A stretch of 64,000 nucleotides of DNA, taken from NCBI GenBank assembly GCA_900554325.1, contig USHA01000001.1, forward strand, positions 1-64,000. Direction: 5' to 3'. Shown one piece after another: positions 1-8,048 of this stretch. The notes beneath the pieces were generated by a model, which saw only the letters and a program-made list of their open reading frames with translations, was not told the origin of the DNA and did no database searches. The translations under genes and the position numbers were made by a program. This DNA is from an uncultured Collinsella sp. GTDB taxonomy: Bacteria > Actinomycetota > Coriobacteriia > Coriobacteriales > Coriobacteriaceae. Each line of letters starts with the position of its first letter. The first letter of the stretch is position 1.

Positions 1-55
1 TGGACAGGACGTCAGCGACGATCTGCTTAGGGAGGTTAAGGTCGATCTCGTACAT
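1..55 (-). CDS. 5' end of an unidentified gene (runs off the window)
   Basis: Only the first 18 codons are present, beginning MYEIDLNLPKQIVADV. An AAAGGAATG ribosome-binding site lies just before the ATG. The gene is downstream of the PTS IID gene on the same strand, separated by about 200 bp and a hairpin. In related Amadori-sugar operons a second SIS-domain deglycase can sit here, but the fragment is too short to assign a family. Confidence 0.5.
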   Translation of the reverse strand, partial: MYEIDLNLPKQIVADVLS

Positions 56-145
56 CTGACACATTCCTTTCGATTTTTGCGGCGCCACATTGCCGGGCGC
101 TCGCAGGGTTACCGTGGTTTGGACCGAGTCGCCGGTCCGTTGAGG

Positions 146-176
146 ATGCGACAAGGGGACTGTCCCATTGTCGCAT
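146..176. terminator. Hairpin between PTS IID and the next gene
   Basis: ATGCGACAA pairs perfectly with TTGTCGCAT around a core GGGGACTGTCCC, which is itself partly self-complementary. A TTTT run follows on the plus strand; the minus side lacks a clear T run, so terminator or dispersed-repeat function are both possible. The core resembles the loop of the hairpin at 6280-6320. Confidence 0.5.
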
Positions 177-254
177 TTTGGGGATGGAAGCCTGCCTGGG
201 GTATGGGATGCCAGGCAGGCCCCCGGGGGAAAGCGGTTAGGCGCTTGGTCGCGA

Positions 255-1088
255 CTAGGCCAGAATGCCGGCCGCGGAGAGGGCGATGCCGCCCACGATG
301 GCGATCACGAGAAGCCAACCGGTGTTGACGTTCTTCTTGATGAGCCAGTACATAAGGCCGGTGAGGCCAAGGGAGATCATCTGGGGCATCATGCCGTCCA
401 GGATGTCCTGGATAACGACGGTGCCCTCAGCGAACTGCAGCGGGGTGGTGGCGCCGATCAGCGTGGCGATCATGCCGCCCACGGACATAAGACCCACGAT
501 GCCGCAGACATACGTGAGCTTCTCCATGAGGTCGCCGCCCTGAAGCTTGCTCAGGTACTCGTGGCCGCCCTGATAGCCCATCTTGGCGGCGAACCAGGTG
601 ATCAGCACAGAGGGGACGATGGAGATGAGCATGGCCAGGATCGGGCCCATGATGGAACCCTGCTGAGCCAGCTGAACGCCCAGGCCAAAGGCGATAACGC
701 GGATGGTGCCCTGGAAGAAGGAGTCACCGATGCCGGAAAGCGGACCCATGAGGGAGGTCTTGACCGCGTTGATCGAATCGGGATCGAAGTTCTCGGGATC
801 CTTGGCGTACTCCTCCTCCATGGAGGCGGTGAGGCCCAGGATAAAGGCGCTCGTCTGCGGGGTGCAGTTGTAGAACGCCATGTGACGGTGGTAAGCCTCT
901 TTCTTAGCAGCGAGCTGCTTGGGGTCGGACTCGTCCGGATAGAGGCGATCGAGCGTGGGAACCATGCCGTAGAGGAAGCCCATGTTCATCTGACGCTCGT
1001 AGTTCCAAGAGGCCTGGATGGCCCAGGAGCGCCAGAAGAACTGGCTGACCTTCTTGTTCAGGGACACGTCCTTGGTTGCGGTTGCCAT
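255..1088 (-). CDS. PTS mannose/fructose/sorbose-family IID component
   Basis: Membrane subunit of a mannose-family phosphotransferase system, working with IIC to move sugar across the inner membrane while IIAB phosphorylates it. The protein is 277 aa, normal for IID. It has the typical N-terminal block with FFWRSWAIQASWNYE and GFLYGMVP, a central GPLSGIGDSFFQGT block, and a hydrophobic C-terminal tail. An open frame extends upstream, but the ATG at 1088 follows a good AGGAGGAAC site and gives the family-typical N terminus. It is third in the IIAB-IIC-IID operon, 13 bp after IIC. Substrate cannot be read from the sequence; the nearby SIS deglycase suggests an Amadori compound. Confidence 0.93.
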   Translation of the reverse strand: MATATKDVSLNKKVSQFFWRSWAIQASWNYERQMNMGFLYGMVPTLDRLYPDESDPKQLAAKKEAYHRHMAFYNCTPQTSAFILGLTASMEEEYAKDPENFDPDSINAVKTSLMGPLSGIGDSFFQGTIRVIAFGLGVQLAQQGSIMGPILAMLISIVPSVLITWFAAKMGYQGGHEYLSKLQGGDLMEKLTYVCGIVGLMSVGGMIATLIGATTPLQFAEGTVVIQDILDGMMPQMISLGLTGLMYWLIKKNVNTGWLLVIAIVGGIALSAAGILA

Positions 1089-1101
1089 AGTGTGTTCCTC
1101 C

Positions 1102-1896
1102 TTAGTCTTCGTCGTCTTCGAGCGGATCGTAGTCGGAATCGACACCGGCGGCTGCATGGGAACCGTTGAACTTGAAGCCCATGAAGACGACAGCCAGGCA
1201 CACACCGATCAGAGCGACCGCGATGACGGACAGGTTGAGGTAAGCGGCGAGCAGGAAACCGATGAACAGGAACGGAGTCATACCCTTCTTGATCATCATG
1301 GTGAGCAGCAGGGCCAAGCCGTAGGCGGTCATGATCTTGGTCGAAACGTTAAGACCAGTGGACAGCCACTCGGGAACCATGTTGACGATGGCCTGAACCA
1401 GGTCGGTGCCAACAAAAACGGCGAGGAAGATCGGCAGGAAGTACATGACGGCGTACAGACCGGAGCCGGCGCAGATGTGCATACGGTAGGCGGTCTTGAA
1501 CTTTCCGTTATCGATCGCGCTATCTGCCACATGGGTGAGGGCGGCGATGATGGAACGGAACACGATGCCGAGAAGCTGACCCAGGACGGCGACCGGGATG
1601 GCGATCGTCATGGCGGTCTCGGCGGAAGCATCGGTCAGGCACGCAAAGGCAGCGGCCACGATGCCGCCCAGGACCATATCGGGCGGAACGGCGGCGCCGA
1701 CCTGCACCAGGCCCATGGACACGAGCTCGACGGCGGCACCGACGGCAAGGCCGGTGGGCACATCGCCCAGCAGCAGACCGACGAGCGTAGCGCCAACGAG
1801 GGGCTGCTCGAAGTTAAGACGACCGAGCAGGCGGGAGTCCCACATGCAGAACACGCCGACGAGGCCGACGAGCACCGCACTGATGAACGTATTCAT
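1102..1896 (-). CDS. PTS mannose/fructose/sorbose-family IIC component
   Basis: Polytopic permease subunit of the same PTS. It is 264 aa and strongly hydrophobic throughout, starting MNTFISAVLVGLVGVF, with the IIC-typical segments LLGDVPTGLAVGAAVELVSMG and a DMVLGGIVAAA stretch. The start at 1896 follows GAAAGGAGAAGGGT. It sits 36 bp downstream of IIAB and 13 bp upstream of IID, so the three genes are probably co-transcribed. The hydrophilic C-terminal tail rich in Asp and Glu (DSDYDPLEDDED) is likely cytoplasmic. Confidence 0.93.
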   Translation of the reverse strand: MNTFISAVLVGLVGVFCMWDSRLLGRLNFEQPLVGATLVGLLLGDVPTGLAVGAAVELVSMGLVQVGAAVPPDMVLGGIVAAAFACLTDASAETAMTIAIPVAVLGQLLGIVFRSIIAALTHVADSAIDNGKFKTAYRMHICAGSGLYAVMYFLPIFLAVFVGTDLVQAIVNMVPEWLSTGLNVSTKIMTAYGLALLLTMMIKKGMTPFLFIGFLLAAYLNLSVIAVALIGVCLAVVFMGFKFNGSHAAAGVDSDYDPLEDDED

Positions 1897-1932
1897 ACCC
1901 TTCTCCTTTCAGTCAGGCAAAAGCCTGGTTGA

Positions 1933-2856
1933 TTACAGCTTGGCGTCGATGTCGACGCTCTGATACGTAGGGGTCTGCTGAACATAGAGCTTGATGCCCA
2001 TGTCGAGCAGCTGATTGACGTCGGCCTTCTGGGTGGCGTCGAGAAAGACGGAGCTGTCCTTGCCGCCGACCTGATCGGCACCGTCGTGGTTGGCGGTGGC
2101 GCCCAGGTTGATGGCGTCGAGCTTGTAGCCCTGGCAGAACTGCAGCATCTCGGCAGTGTTGCCAAAGACGAACATGACGCGCTCGCCGAGGGTGTTGAGC
2201 TTGTCCATCTTGGCGAGGGCACGCTCGACGGTGAAGACGTTCAGGCGCACGCCCTGGGGCTTGGCCAGCTTAAGAGCGCCCTTCTTGATGTCATCGTTGG
2301 CGGCGGCGTTGTCGACGACGATGATGCGCTCGGCCTGAACCTTGGTGGTCCAGGTAAAGACGACCTGGCCGTGCAGCAGACGGTAATCAAGACGTGCGAG
2401 GACGATCTTGGCGGGACCGGAGCTGTGACGGGACGCCTTGGCCTTCTTGGCGGGAGCCGCGGCAGCCTCGACCGGTGCGTTGGGGTTGGTCAGACCGGTG
2501 CGGGCCTCGTTGATGAGGGCTGCGAGCTCGGCACCCTTGACGGGGACGGGGCTCATAGCGAGCGTGAGCGCCAGCGGGATGTTGAAACCGCTGACAACCG
2601 TGAACTTCGTGCCGTTCTTGGAAAGCTCGACCATGCTGTTGTTGACCGAGCTGCCGAGCATATCGGTCAGCACATAGACGGTGTCGTCCGCGTTGAACGT
2701 GGCGATCATGGCGTCCACCTTATCGGTGATGGGCTCCTTGTCGTCACGAGCAAGCGACACGACGTGGACGTTCGACACGTCGCCGAGAACCATCTCGAGC
2801 GTGTCTTTGGCGCCTGCGGCCAGGCCGCCATGAGATGCGAGAATGATCTGATTCAT
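1933..2856 (-). CDS. PTS mannose-family IIAB fusion
   Basis: Cytoplasmic phosphoryl-transfer protein of the PTS, 307 aa, with IIA and IIB fused. Residues 1-125 are the IIA domain; His9 in ILASHGG is the expected acceptor from HPr. An Ala/Pro/Lys-rich linker (about 126-147) leads to the IIB domain from about 150, whose LLHGQV motif carries the active His162. The fused arrangement is as in E. coli ManX. The start follows AAAAGGAGGAGGCAAG. It is the first gene of the operon and is preceded by a candidate promoter with an overlapping operator at 2873-2902. Confidence 0.93.
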   Translation of the reverse strand: MNQIILASHGGLAAGAKDTLEMVLGDVSNVHVVSLARDDKEPITDKVDAMIATFNADDTVYVLTDMLGSSVNNSMVELSKNGTKFTVVSGFNIPLALTLAMSPVPVKGAELAALINEARTGLTNPNAPVEAAAAPAKKAKASRHSSGPAKIVLARLDYRLLHGQVVFTWTTKVQAERIIVVDNAAANDDIKKGALKLAKPQGVRLNVFTVERALAKMDKLNTLGERVMFVFGNTAEMLQFCQGYKLDAINLGATANHDGADQVGGKDSSVFLDATQKADVNQLLDMGIKLYVQQTPTYQSVDIDAKL

Positions 2857-2872
2857 CTTGCCTCCTCCTTTT

Positions 2873-2902
2873 CGTTATGGTCATTATAACGTCTTATACG
2901 TT
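2873..2902 (-). promoter_or_regulatory. PTS operon promoter and candidate operator
   Basis: On the plus strand CGTTATGGTCATTATA (2873-2888) continues into AACG, making a CGTTAT-N7-ATAACG inverted repeat that contains a perfect minus-strand TATAAT. The 16-bp string matches 14 of 16 positions of a site upstream of the EamA gene (4162-4177). A second imperfect palindrome AACGT-N5-ACGTT follows at 2888-2902. Overlap with the -10 suggests repression. The binding protein is not known; the divergent GntR regulator is the obvious candidate, although its own promoter carries a different motif. Confidence 0.5.
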
Positions 2903-3038
2903 GCTTATATTGCTAATTAGTATAAAGACCGTTCGCGGGTGAAAATCGACCGTTGACGGGTTTAACGTATTTGAAACGTTGGGGCTGGGTAGGCCGCGCT
3001 GGCTGGATAACCCGAGGTCAGACCCTGCGCGCAATCCT

Positions 3039-4121
3039 CTATCGCACAAAGTACCAGGGGCTTTCCTGCACGGTGGGCTCCAGCGCGATGCCGGTGCGCT
3101 CCTTAAACAGATCCATGTCCTGCGATTTCTCCGTCCACCACGCGTTGGGCTTAAAGGTCATGCTCTCAACAACATGACCGACAAACACACTGTTGCGCAG
3201 CTTGGAGAAGTCGGTGTTCATGATCAGGATGGACGCGAGCACCAGCACGATGCCCAGGACCTTGATCGCGCCGGCGGGCTCAGCGTAGATGCCAATGCCC
3301 ACCAGTACGGTGACGACCGTCTCGAAAGACATTACGACGGGAACTTTCGATGTCTCGAGCCCCATGGACAGACCCTGCATATATAAGATGTAAGCCACGG
3401 CTGTGGGGATGAGTCCAAAGCCAAGGAACAGCAGCAGCAGCTGTGGCGACATTGCCGCGGCGACATCCGGCCACGGAGCCGCGATAGCCGCCATAACCGC
3501 ACCGCCAAAAACAAAGCCCCAAAACGTGACAGCCAGCGGGTGGACTGTCTTGGTTGCTATCCGGCTAAACACCGCGAGCGACGCACCGCAAAGGCCTGCA
3601 ATCACGCCCGACGTGACGCCCCAAACCGAAAAATGAAAACCGGAAAGGTCGCCATTGGTCACTGCAAGCACGCAGCCAACGATGTTAAAGACAATGGCGA
3701 CGAGCTTGTTGGGGGTCACGTCCTCGCGATAAAGCACGCGGCCGAGCACGACGCCAAACACCGGCGAGGTATAGAGCAGCACCGAGGCCGTGGACATGCC
3801 CACCTCGCCCATGCACTCGTAATAGCAGGTGTTGGCGGCGGCCAGGCCGACAATACCGACAAGCGCGCAGGGAACAAGCTCTTTAGGGCTTGCCTTGAAC
3901 AGTGCCAGCGGACCCTGAGCCACGGTAGACCCCTCACCCGGACGGCAGCCCATAAACATCAGGACCGGCGCCAAGATAAGCGCTCCGACCAACAAGCGAA
4001 AGGCAGCCATGCTCTGGGACGAAACGCCCATGGCCGAGATGCCGTTTACAAAGATTCCGATGCTGCCCCACATAAGCGCGGCGATCAGCACCAGCACATA
4101 GCCCAGATTGCTTTTCTTCAA
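3039..4121 (-). CDS. EamA/DMT-family membrane transporter
   Basis: Drug/metabolite-transporter family protein with two EamA repeats and about ten hydrophobic segments, from LGYVLVLIAALMWGSIGIF to IKVLGIVLVLASILIMNTDF. A GTG at 4157 opens the frame but has no ribosome-binding site; the TTG at 4121 is preceded by GAGGAGGCTGCG and is the likelier start (360 aa). About 50 residues follow the last membrane segment, longer than usual, ending ESPWYFVR. It lies between the SIS gene and the PTS operon, and its upstream site at 4162-4177 resembles the PTS operator. Export of an amine released from the sugar substrate is a guess; the real substrate is unknown. Confidence 0.85.
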   Translation of the reverse strand: MKKSNLGYVLVLIAALMWGSIGIFVNGISAMGVSSQSMAAFRLLVGALILAPVLMFMGCRPGEGSTVAQGPLALFKASPKELVPCALVGIVGLAAANTCYYECMGEVGMSTASVLLYTSPVFGVVLGRVLYREDVTPNKLVAIVFNIVGCVLAVTNGDLSGFHFSVWGVTSGVIAGLCGASLAVFSRIATKTVHPLAVTFWGFVFGGAVMAAIAAPWPDVAAAMSPQLLLLFLGFGLIPTAVAYILYMQGLSMGLETSKVPVVMSFETVVTVLVGIGIYAEPAGAIKVLGIVLVLASILIMNTDFSKLRNSVFVGHVVESMTFKPNAWWTEKSQDMDLFKERTGIALEPTVQESPWYFVR

Positions 4122-4161
4122 CGCAGCCTCCTCGGTATTGTTTCCAATATGTTTCACACTA

Positions 4162-4177
4162 CGTTATAGTCGTTATA
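4162..4177 (-). promoter_or_regulatory. Candidate operator upstream of the EamA gene
   Basis: The plus-strand string CGTTATAGTCGTTATA matches CGTTATGGTCATTATA at 2873-2888 in 14 of 16 positions. On the minus strand it contains a TATAAC that can serve as a -10. The site lies about 41 bp upstream of the preferred TTG start. Shared sites imply co-regulation of transporter and PTS. Confidence 0.45.
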
Positions 4178-4252
4178 TACATTTTTCAAGACACAAATCG
4201 GCGAGCGGGAAAGTGATCCGTTTTCCTCCGTCCTCAGCGGATTACTTGGCGG

Positions 4253-4315
4253 TTGCGGTGGACTAGTTCCCAAATAGAGGCTTCAAGCCCCCAAACAGGA
4301 ACTATTCCACCGCAA
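4253..4315. repeat. 18-bp inverted repeat with 27-nt loop
   Basis: Arms at 4253-4270 and 4298-4315 pair at 17 of 18 positions (TTGCGGTGGA followed by an AGTTCC block). It lies just 3' of the SIS gene on the minus strand, and no T run follows. It could be an RNA structure or a short palindromic repeat element. Confidence 0.55.
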
Positions 4316-4352
4316 CTTATGAGGACATCGAGCTGTTAGGCCGCTCTATCCC

Positions 4353-5345
4353 CTAGTAGTCGAGCTTCCACATGTAGCGGCGCGTCATGTAGTCCTTGTG
4401 GGTGACGGCGGAGAGCGCGCGCATATACACGTTGTTGAGGATCGGGGCAAAGATCAGGTGGTTGAAGTACTCGCTCACGCTGTCCTTGATGTCGTTGAGG
4501 CCGAGCTCCTTGGCGTCGAGCTGATAGACGCGCTCGCCACCGTACTGGTTGACGAAGCGGATGCCGCGCTCGTCGTTGCAGCGGCTGCGGCCGACGCTGA
4601 TGAGCTGGAACAGCGAGGTGCGCTTGTCCAGGATCTCGAAGGGGCCGTGGAAGAAGTCGCAGGTGTTGATGGTGCAGGAGTCGATCTGCAGCATCTCCTG
4701 CACGTTGCAGATGCTAAAGACGTAGGCGGCACCAAAGAGCGGGCCCTGGGCCATGACGTTGATGCAGGGCTTGTCGGCGTTCTGCTCGGCCCACTTGGCA
4801 GCGAGCGGACGGGTATACTCGACGGCCTTGCGATAGATGGGGTCGACCAAGTCGAAGGCGGCCATAGCGGTCTCGTACTCGGCATAGCCCTCGGTCTGCT
4901 GCGTAAGCTCCATGGCGATCATGGTCACGACGGCGGAGTTGGTGCGGCCCATGCAGGACTCGTCGACGGCCAGGCTGTCGTACTGAATCTTGTAGTCGCA
5001 GACCTCGGTGAGGCCGGACTCGTCAACATAGATGGCGATGGTGCTGGCGCCGTGGTCCTTGGCGACCTGGGCGGCAACGATGGTCTCCTTGGTGCCGCGC
5101 ATGGACACGACGACGGCCAGGGTGTTCTCGTTGACGTAGGCCGGGGTGGCGTGCACGAACTCGTTGCTGGTGTAGCTGGAGCTCACGACCTGCGTGGCCT
5201 CGTGCTCCATAAAGTACTGGGCAGGATAGTTGCCGCCGTTGGATCCGCCGGCGCCAATCCACACGACGCGCTTGATGCCGCCCTTGTCTGCCTTGTCAGC
5301 CAAAACCTGGGAGATGACGTCCTTAACCTGTTCCTGAGTAGTCAT
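4353..5345 (-). CDS. SIS-domain sugar isomerase/deglycase (FrlB/GfrF-like)
   Basis: A 330-aa protein with two SIS (phosphosugar-binding) domains. The first contains WIGAGGSNGGNYPAQYF and VVVSMRGTKET; the second contains NVMAQGPLFGAAYVF and CDFFHGPFEILDKR. The C terminus HKDYMTRRYMWKLDY resembles the ending of fructoselysine-6-phosphate deglycases. Family members remove the amine from sugar-6-phosphates such as fructoselysine-6-P or glucoselysine-6-P. Salmonella gfr pairs such enzymes with a mannose-family PTS, as here. Glutaminase residues of GlmS are absent. An AgaS- or GlmS-like isomerase of another amino sugar cannot be excluded. It is divergent from the GntR gene across about 205 bp. Confidence 0.82.
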   Translation of the reverse strand: MTTQEQVKDVISQVLADKADKGGIKRVVWIGAGGSNGGNYPAQYFMEHEATQVVSSSYTSNEFVHATPAYVNENTLAVVVSMRGTKETIVAAQVAKDHGASTIAIYVDESGLTEVCDYKIQYDSLAVDESCMGRTNSAVVTMIAMELTQQTEGYAEYETAMAAFDLVDPIYRKAVEYTRPLAAKWAEQNADKPCINVMAQGPLFGAAYVFSICNVQEMLQIDSCTINTCDFFHGPFEILDKRTSLFQLISVGRSRCNDERGIRFVNQYGGERVYQLDAKELGLNDIKDSVSEYFNHLIFAPILNNVYMRALSAVTHKDYMTRRYMWKLDY

Positions 5346-5383
5346 CGTGCATCAGCCTTTCTTCTCGTTTGATGCTCTCGATG

Positions 5384-5534
5384 GCATACAAGTTACATAC
5401 ATGTTTTGGTTATGTCGACTAGTTGTATGCTATATTTATCTTAGAATTTTTGCTGATGCGGTTTTTGATAATTGGCTACCAGCTGTTTTGTTGTCGTATT
5501 GAATACATGCTTGCTTAGATAAGCATACAAGTTA
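5384..5534. promoter_or_regulatory. Repeated GCATACAA operators between SIS and gntR genes
   Basis: GCATACAAGTTA occurs identically at 5384-5395 and 5523-5534, and an inverted copy (GCATACAACT on the minus strand) lies at 5421-5430. The third copy overlaps the palindrome TGCTTA-GA-TAAGCA (5512-5525). The sites flank both divergent gene starts, as expected for GntR/HutC autoregulation. Assignment to the adjacent regulator is inference. Confidence 0.55.
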
Positions 5535-5550
5535 GATATAGGCTGATCGC

Positions 5551-6273
5551 ATGAACGCTTCATCTAAAAAGAAACTGAGCCAATACGAGCGCTTGGCGGG
5601 TACGCTTCGCGACCGCATCGCCGCCGGCATCTACGCACGCGGAGACAAGCTGCCGTCCGAGATGGAGCTCATGGACGAATCGGGGCTGTCGCGCAGCACC
5701 GTACGCCATGCCCTTAAGGTGCTCGTTGATGAGGGTCTGGTTCGAACCGAGCGCGGGCGCGGCGCCTTTGTGGCCGACACGCCGGCGCTCCACGAGAACA
5801 ACCTGGTGTTTTCGAGCTATACGGCGCAGGTCCAGGGTCAGGGCATGAAGCCCACCACGCGCACGGTGGACTCGGGCTTTACCAAGGCGGGCGGCAGTAT
5901 AGCTAAGTTCTTTGATGCGGCCGTGGGCAGCAAGCTCGTCAAACTTGTCCGTCTGCGCTATCTGGACGATGCGCCGCTGTGCCTGGAGACTACCTATCTA
6001 CCACCGAGCTTTGAAGCACTCATCGATCGCGATATCAATGGTTCGCTCTACGCGACGCTGCGCCAGGAATTCCATCGCGCGCCGGCACAGGGGCACAAGA
6101 CCTTTGAGGTGTGCTATGCCTCGCAAAACGAGGCGTTTTTGCTCAACGTTGAGCGCGGGCAGGCGCTGATCCTAATCACCGACTACGTCTACGACACCGA
6201 CGGCCGCCCGCTCCATGTCTCCAAGCGCATCCAGCGCACCGACCGTGCCAAATACACCGAGCCCATCGGCTAA
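5551..6273 (+). CDS. GntR-family transcriptional regulator (HutC/UTRA subfamily)
   Basis: A 240-aa regulator. Residues 10-78 form the winged helix-turn-helix (YERLAGTLRDRIAAGIYARG, then SGLSRSTVRHALKVLVDEGLV and RGRGAFVA). From about 95 to the end lies a UTRA ligand-binding domain, with LVKLVRLRYLDDAPLCLETTYLP and ALILITDYVYDTDGRPLHVSKRI. UTRA proteins bind sugar phosphates or related metabolites and release DNA. It is transcribed divergently from the SIS gene and probably controls the locus through the GCATACAA repeats. A convergent hairpin ends it at 6280-6320. Confidence 0.92.
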   Translation: MNASSKKKLSQYERLAGTLRDRIAAGIYARGDKLPSEMELMDESGLSRSTVRHALKVLVDEGLVRTERGRGAFVADTPALHENNLVFSSYTAQVQGQGMKPTTRTVDSGFTKAGGSIAKFFDAAVGSKLVKLVRLRYLDDAPLCLETTYLPPSFEALIDRDINGSLYATLRQEFHRAPAQGHKTFEVCYASQNEAFLLNVERGQALILITDYVYDTDGRPLHVSKRIQRTDRAKYTEPIG

Positions 6274-6279
6274 CCTGCC

Positions 6280-6320
6280 AAAACCACCACAAAGGGGACA
6301 GGCACCTTCGTGGTGGTTTT
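6280..6320. terminator. Bidirectional terminator between gntR and GNAT genes
   Basis: AAAACCACCAC (6280-6290) pairs perfectly with GTGGTGGTTTT (6310-6320), giving an A run on one side and a T run on the other. The loop holds AAAGGGGACAGGCACCTTC, where AAGG and CCTT can pair further. The stop codon of the convergent GNAT gene overlaps the right arm. Confidence 0.85.
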
Positions 6321-6900
6321 AGGCGAGGAGGTCGGGGAACCAGGTTGGCTTAGGTTGGTTAGGGACGCGCTCGGCTAGGACCAACTCCATCCAGCACATG
6401 TCGTACCAGCGGCCGAACTTTTGGGCGCAGCGGTCAAAGGCACCCACCAGGCGATACCCCATATGGGCATGGAAATCCTGACTGTTGTGCGTCAGGTACT
6501 CGTCGTCCTTGTCGTGCGGCACGGCGATGAGCGCGCACATGTTGGTAATGCCCATCGCAATCAGACATTGCTTGAGCGCGTCGTGCAGCTTACGACCCAG
6601 CCCGCCATGGCGCACATCGCGCGCCAGGTAGATCGACGTCTCGACCGACCAGTCGTATGCCTCGCGGCTGTTAAGCGGACTCACATAGGCATAGCCTACC
6701 GGACGCCCGTCCAGCTCCATCACCAGATACGGATAGCGCTTGAGCGTACGCTCAATACGCCCGGCGAACTCCTCAACGCTCGGTACCTCGTATTCGCAGG
6801 TAATCGCCGTCTGGCGCACATACGGCTCATAGATGGCAAGCAACGCCGGCGCATCATCGGGCGTCGCCAGGCGAATCGTCGGCTCGGACATCTCGGTCAT
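6319..6900 (-). CDS. GNAT N-acetyltransferase (phosphinothricin-acetyltransferase type)
   Basis: A 193-aa acetyl-CoA-dependent N-acetyltransferase. It shows IRLATPDDAPALLAIYEPYV at the N terminus, the acetyl-CoA loop block RDVRHGGLGRKLHDALK near residues 100-115, and a C-terminal HAHMGYRLVGAFDRCAQKFG. The layout matches the PAT/MnaT branch, which acetylates phosphinothricin, methionine derivatives or other amino acids; the actual substrate is unknown. The ATG at 6900 follows GGGGGAAGGGTTGT; another ATG lies three codons downstream. It is single, convergent with gntR. Confidence 0.85.
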   Translation of the reverse strand: MTEMSEPTIRLATPDDAPALLAIYEPYVRQTAITCEYEVPSVEEFAGRIERTLKRYPYLVMELDGRPVGYAYVSPLNSREAYDWSVETSIYLARDVRHGGLGRKLHDALKQCLIAMGITNMCALIAVPHDKDDEYLTHNSQDFHAHMGYRLVGAFDRCAQKFGRWYDMCWMELVLAERVPNQPKPTWFPDLLA

Positions 6901-6927
6901 ACAACCCTTCCCCCTCAAAAACAAAGA

Positions 6928-6957
6928 CCGCCTTGCGCCAAACCCAGCGCAAGGCGG
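6928..6957 (-). terminator. Terminator after the threonine aldolase gene
   Basis: Perfect 11-bp stem, CCGCCTTGCGC with GCGCAAGGCGG, and an 8-nt loop. On the minus strand it is followed by TCTTTGTTTTT, a typical intrinsic terminator. Confidence 0.88.
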
Positions 6958-6977
6958 CCCCTCGTCATTACATCAGG

Positions 6978-8003
6978 CTACAGGACAGCCGCCAACGCGT
7001 CGATATCCTCCTGCGTCGTGGCCCAGCTGGTGCAAAAGCGCACCACCGTGTGGGTCTCGTCGTACTTTTCCCAGTACTCGATCGCCGCATGCTCGCGAAT
7101 GCGCGCCATGTCCTCGTTGGGCAGAATCACAAACTGCTGGTTTGTGGGCGTCTCCAAAAAGAACTGGTAGCCGCGCTCGTGCAGCACACGACGCAGCGCC
7201 TGAGCCGTCTCGATCGCCTGTCGACCAATCTCAAAATACAGGCCATCGGTAAAGAGTGCCTCAAACTGCACGCCCGTCAGGCGGCCCTTGGCCAACAGCG
7301 CGCCGTGCTGCTTAATGCGCGGAATGGGATGTGCCGGAGCGTGCATGCCGCAAAACACCACAGCCTCGCCGCAGAGCGCGCCGCACTTGGTACCGCCGAT
7401 GTAGAACACGTCGCACAGCTGCGCCAGCTCGGGCAGGGTAATGTCGCACTCATCGGCCGCCAGCGCATAGGCCAGGCGAGCACCGTCCACAAACAGCGGA
7501 ATCTCGCGCTTCTGGCATACCGCATGAATCGCCGCAAGCTCGGCCTTGGAGTACAGCGTGCCGTACTCGGTCGATAGGCTCACGTACACGGCGCCCGGGA
7601 ACACCGTATGCTCGTAGCTCTCGTTTTCGTAGAACACCTGGATATAGTTCTCGAGGTCCTCGGCGTGCATCTTGCCCTCGTAGCCGGGGATGGTGAGTAC
7701 CTTGTGGCCGCCAAACTCGATGGCGCCCGCCTCGTGGCAGGCGACGTGGCCAGTCTCGGCAGCAACGACGCCCTCGTACGGCGCGAGCAGCATGTCGATC
7801 ACCGTCGCGTTGGCCTGCGTGCCGCCCACCAGAAAAAACACGTCGGCATCGGGGGCCTGGCAGGCCTCGCGAATAAGTTGCTTGGCACGCTCGGTATGCG
7901 CATCGGTACCGTAGCCGGGCTGCGGCTCCATGTTGGTATCGACGAGCGCCTGCAGCACCGCTGGGTGTGCGCCGTGGGAATAGTCGTTGTTGAACGCGAG
8001 CAT
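6978..8003 (-). CDS. ltaA: Low-specificity threonine aldolase (beta-eliminating lyase family)
   Basis: A PLP-dependent lyase, 341 aa, that splits L-threonine or allo-threonine to glycine and acetaldehyde. It begins MLAFNNDYSHGAHPAVLQAL. GGTQAN (61-66), FVDGARL with Asp173, and the PLP lysine Lys206 in YIGGTKCGA are all present. Length and fold-type-I motifs are standard for the family. It is a single gene with its own terminator. A related amino-acid beta-lyase specificity is possible. Confidence 0.88.
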   Translation of the reverse strand: MLAFNNDYSHGAHPAVLQALVDTNMEPQPGYGTDAHTERAKQLIREACQAPDADVFFLVGGTQANATVIDMLLAPYEGVVAAETGHVACHEAGAIEFGGHKVLTIPGYEGKMHAEDLENYIQVFYENESYEHTVFPGAVYVSLSTEYGTLYSKAELAAIHAVCQKREIPLFVDGARLAYALAADECDITLPELAQLCDVFYIGGTKCGALCGEAVVFCGMHAPAHPIPRIKQHGALLAKGRLTGVQFEALFTDGLYFEIGRQAIETAQALRRVLHERGYQFFLETPTNQQFVILPNEDMARIREHAAIEYWEKYDETHTVVRFCTSWATTQEDIDALAAVL

Positions 8004-8048
8004 GGCAATCCTCTCTTACCGGGTATCGGCCAGATGATTCAAACGGAA

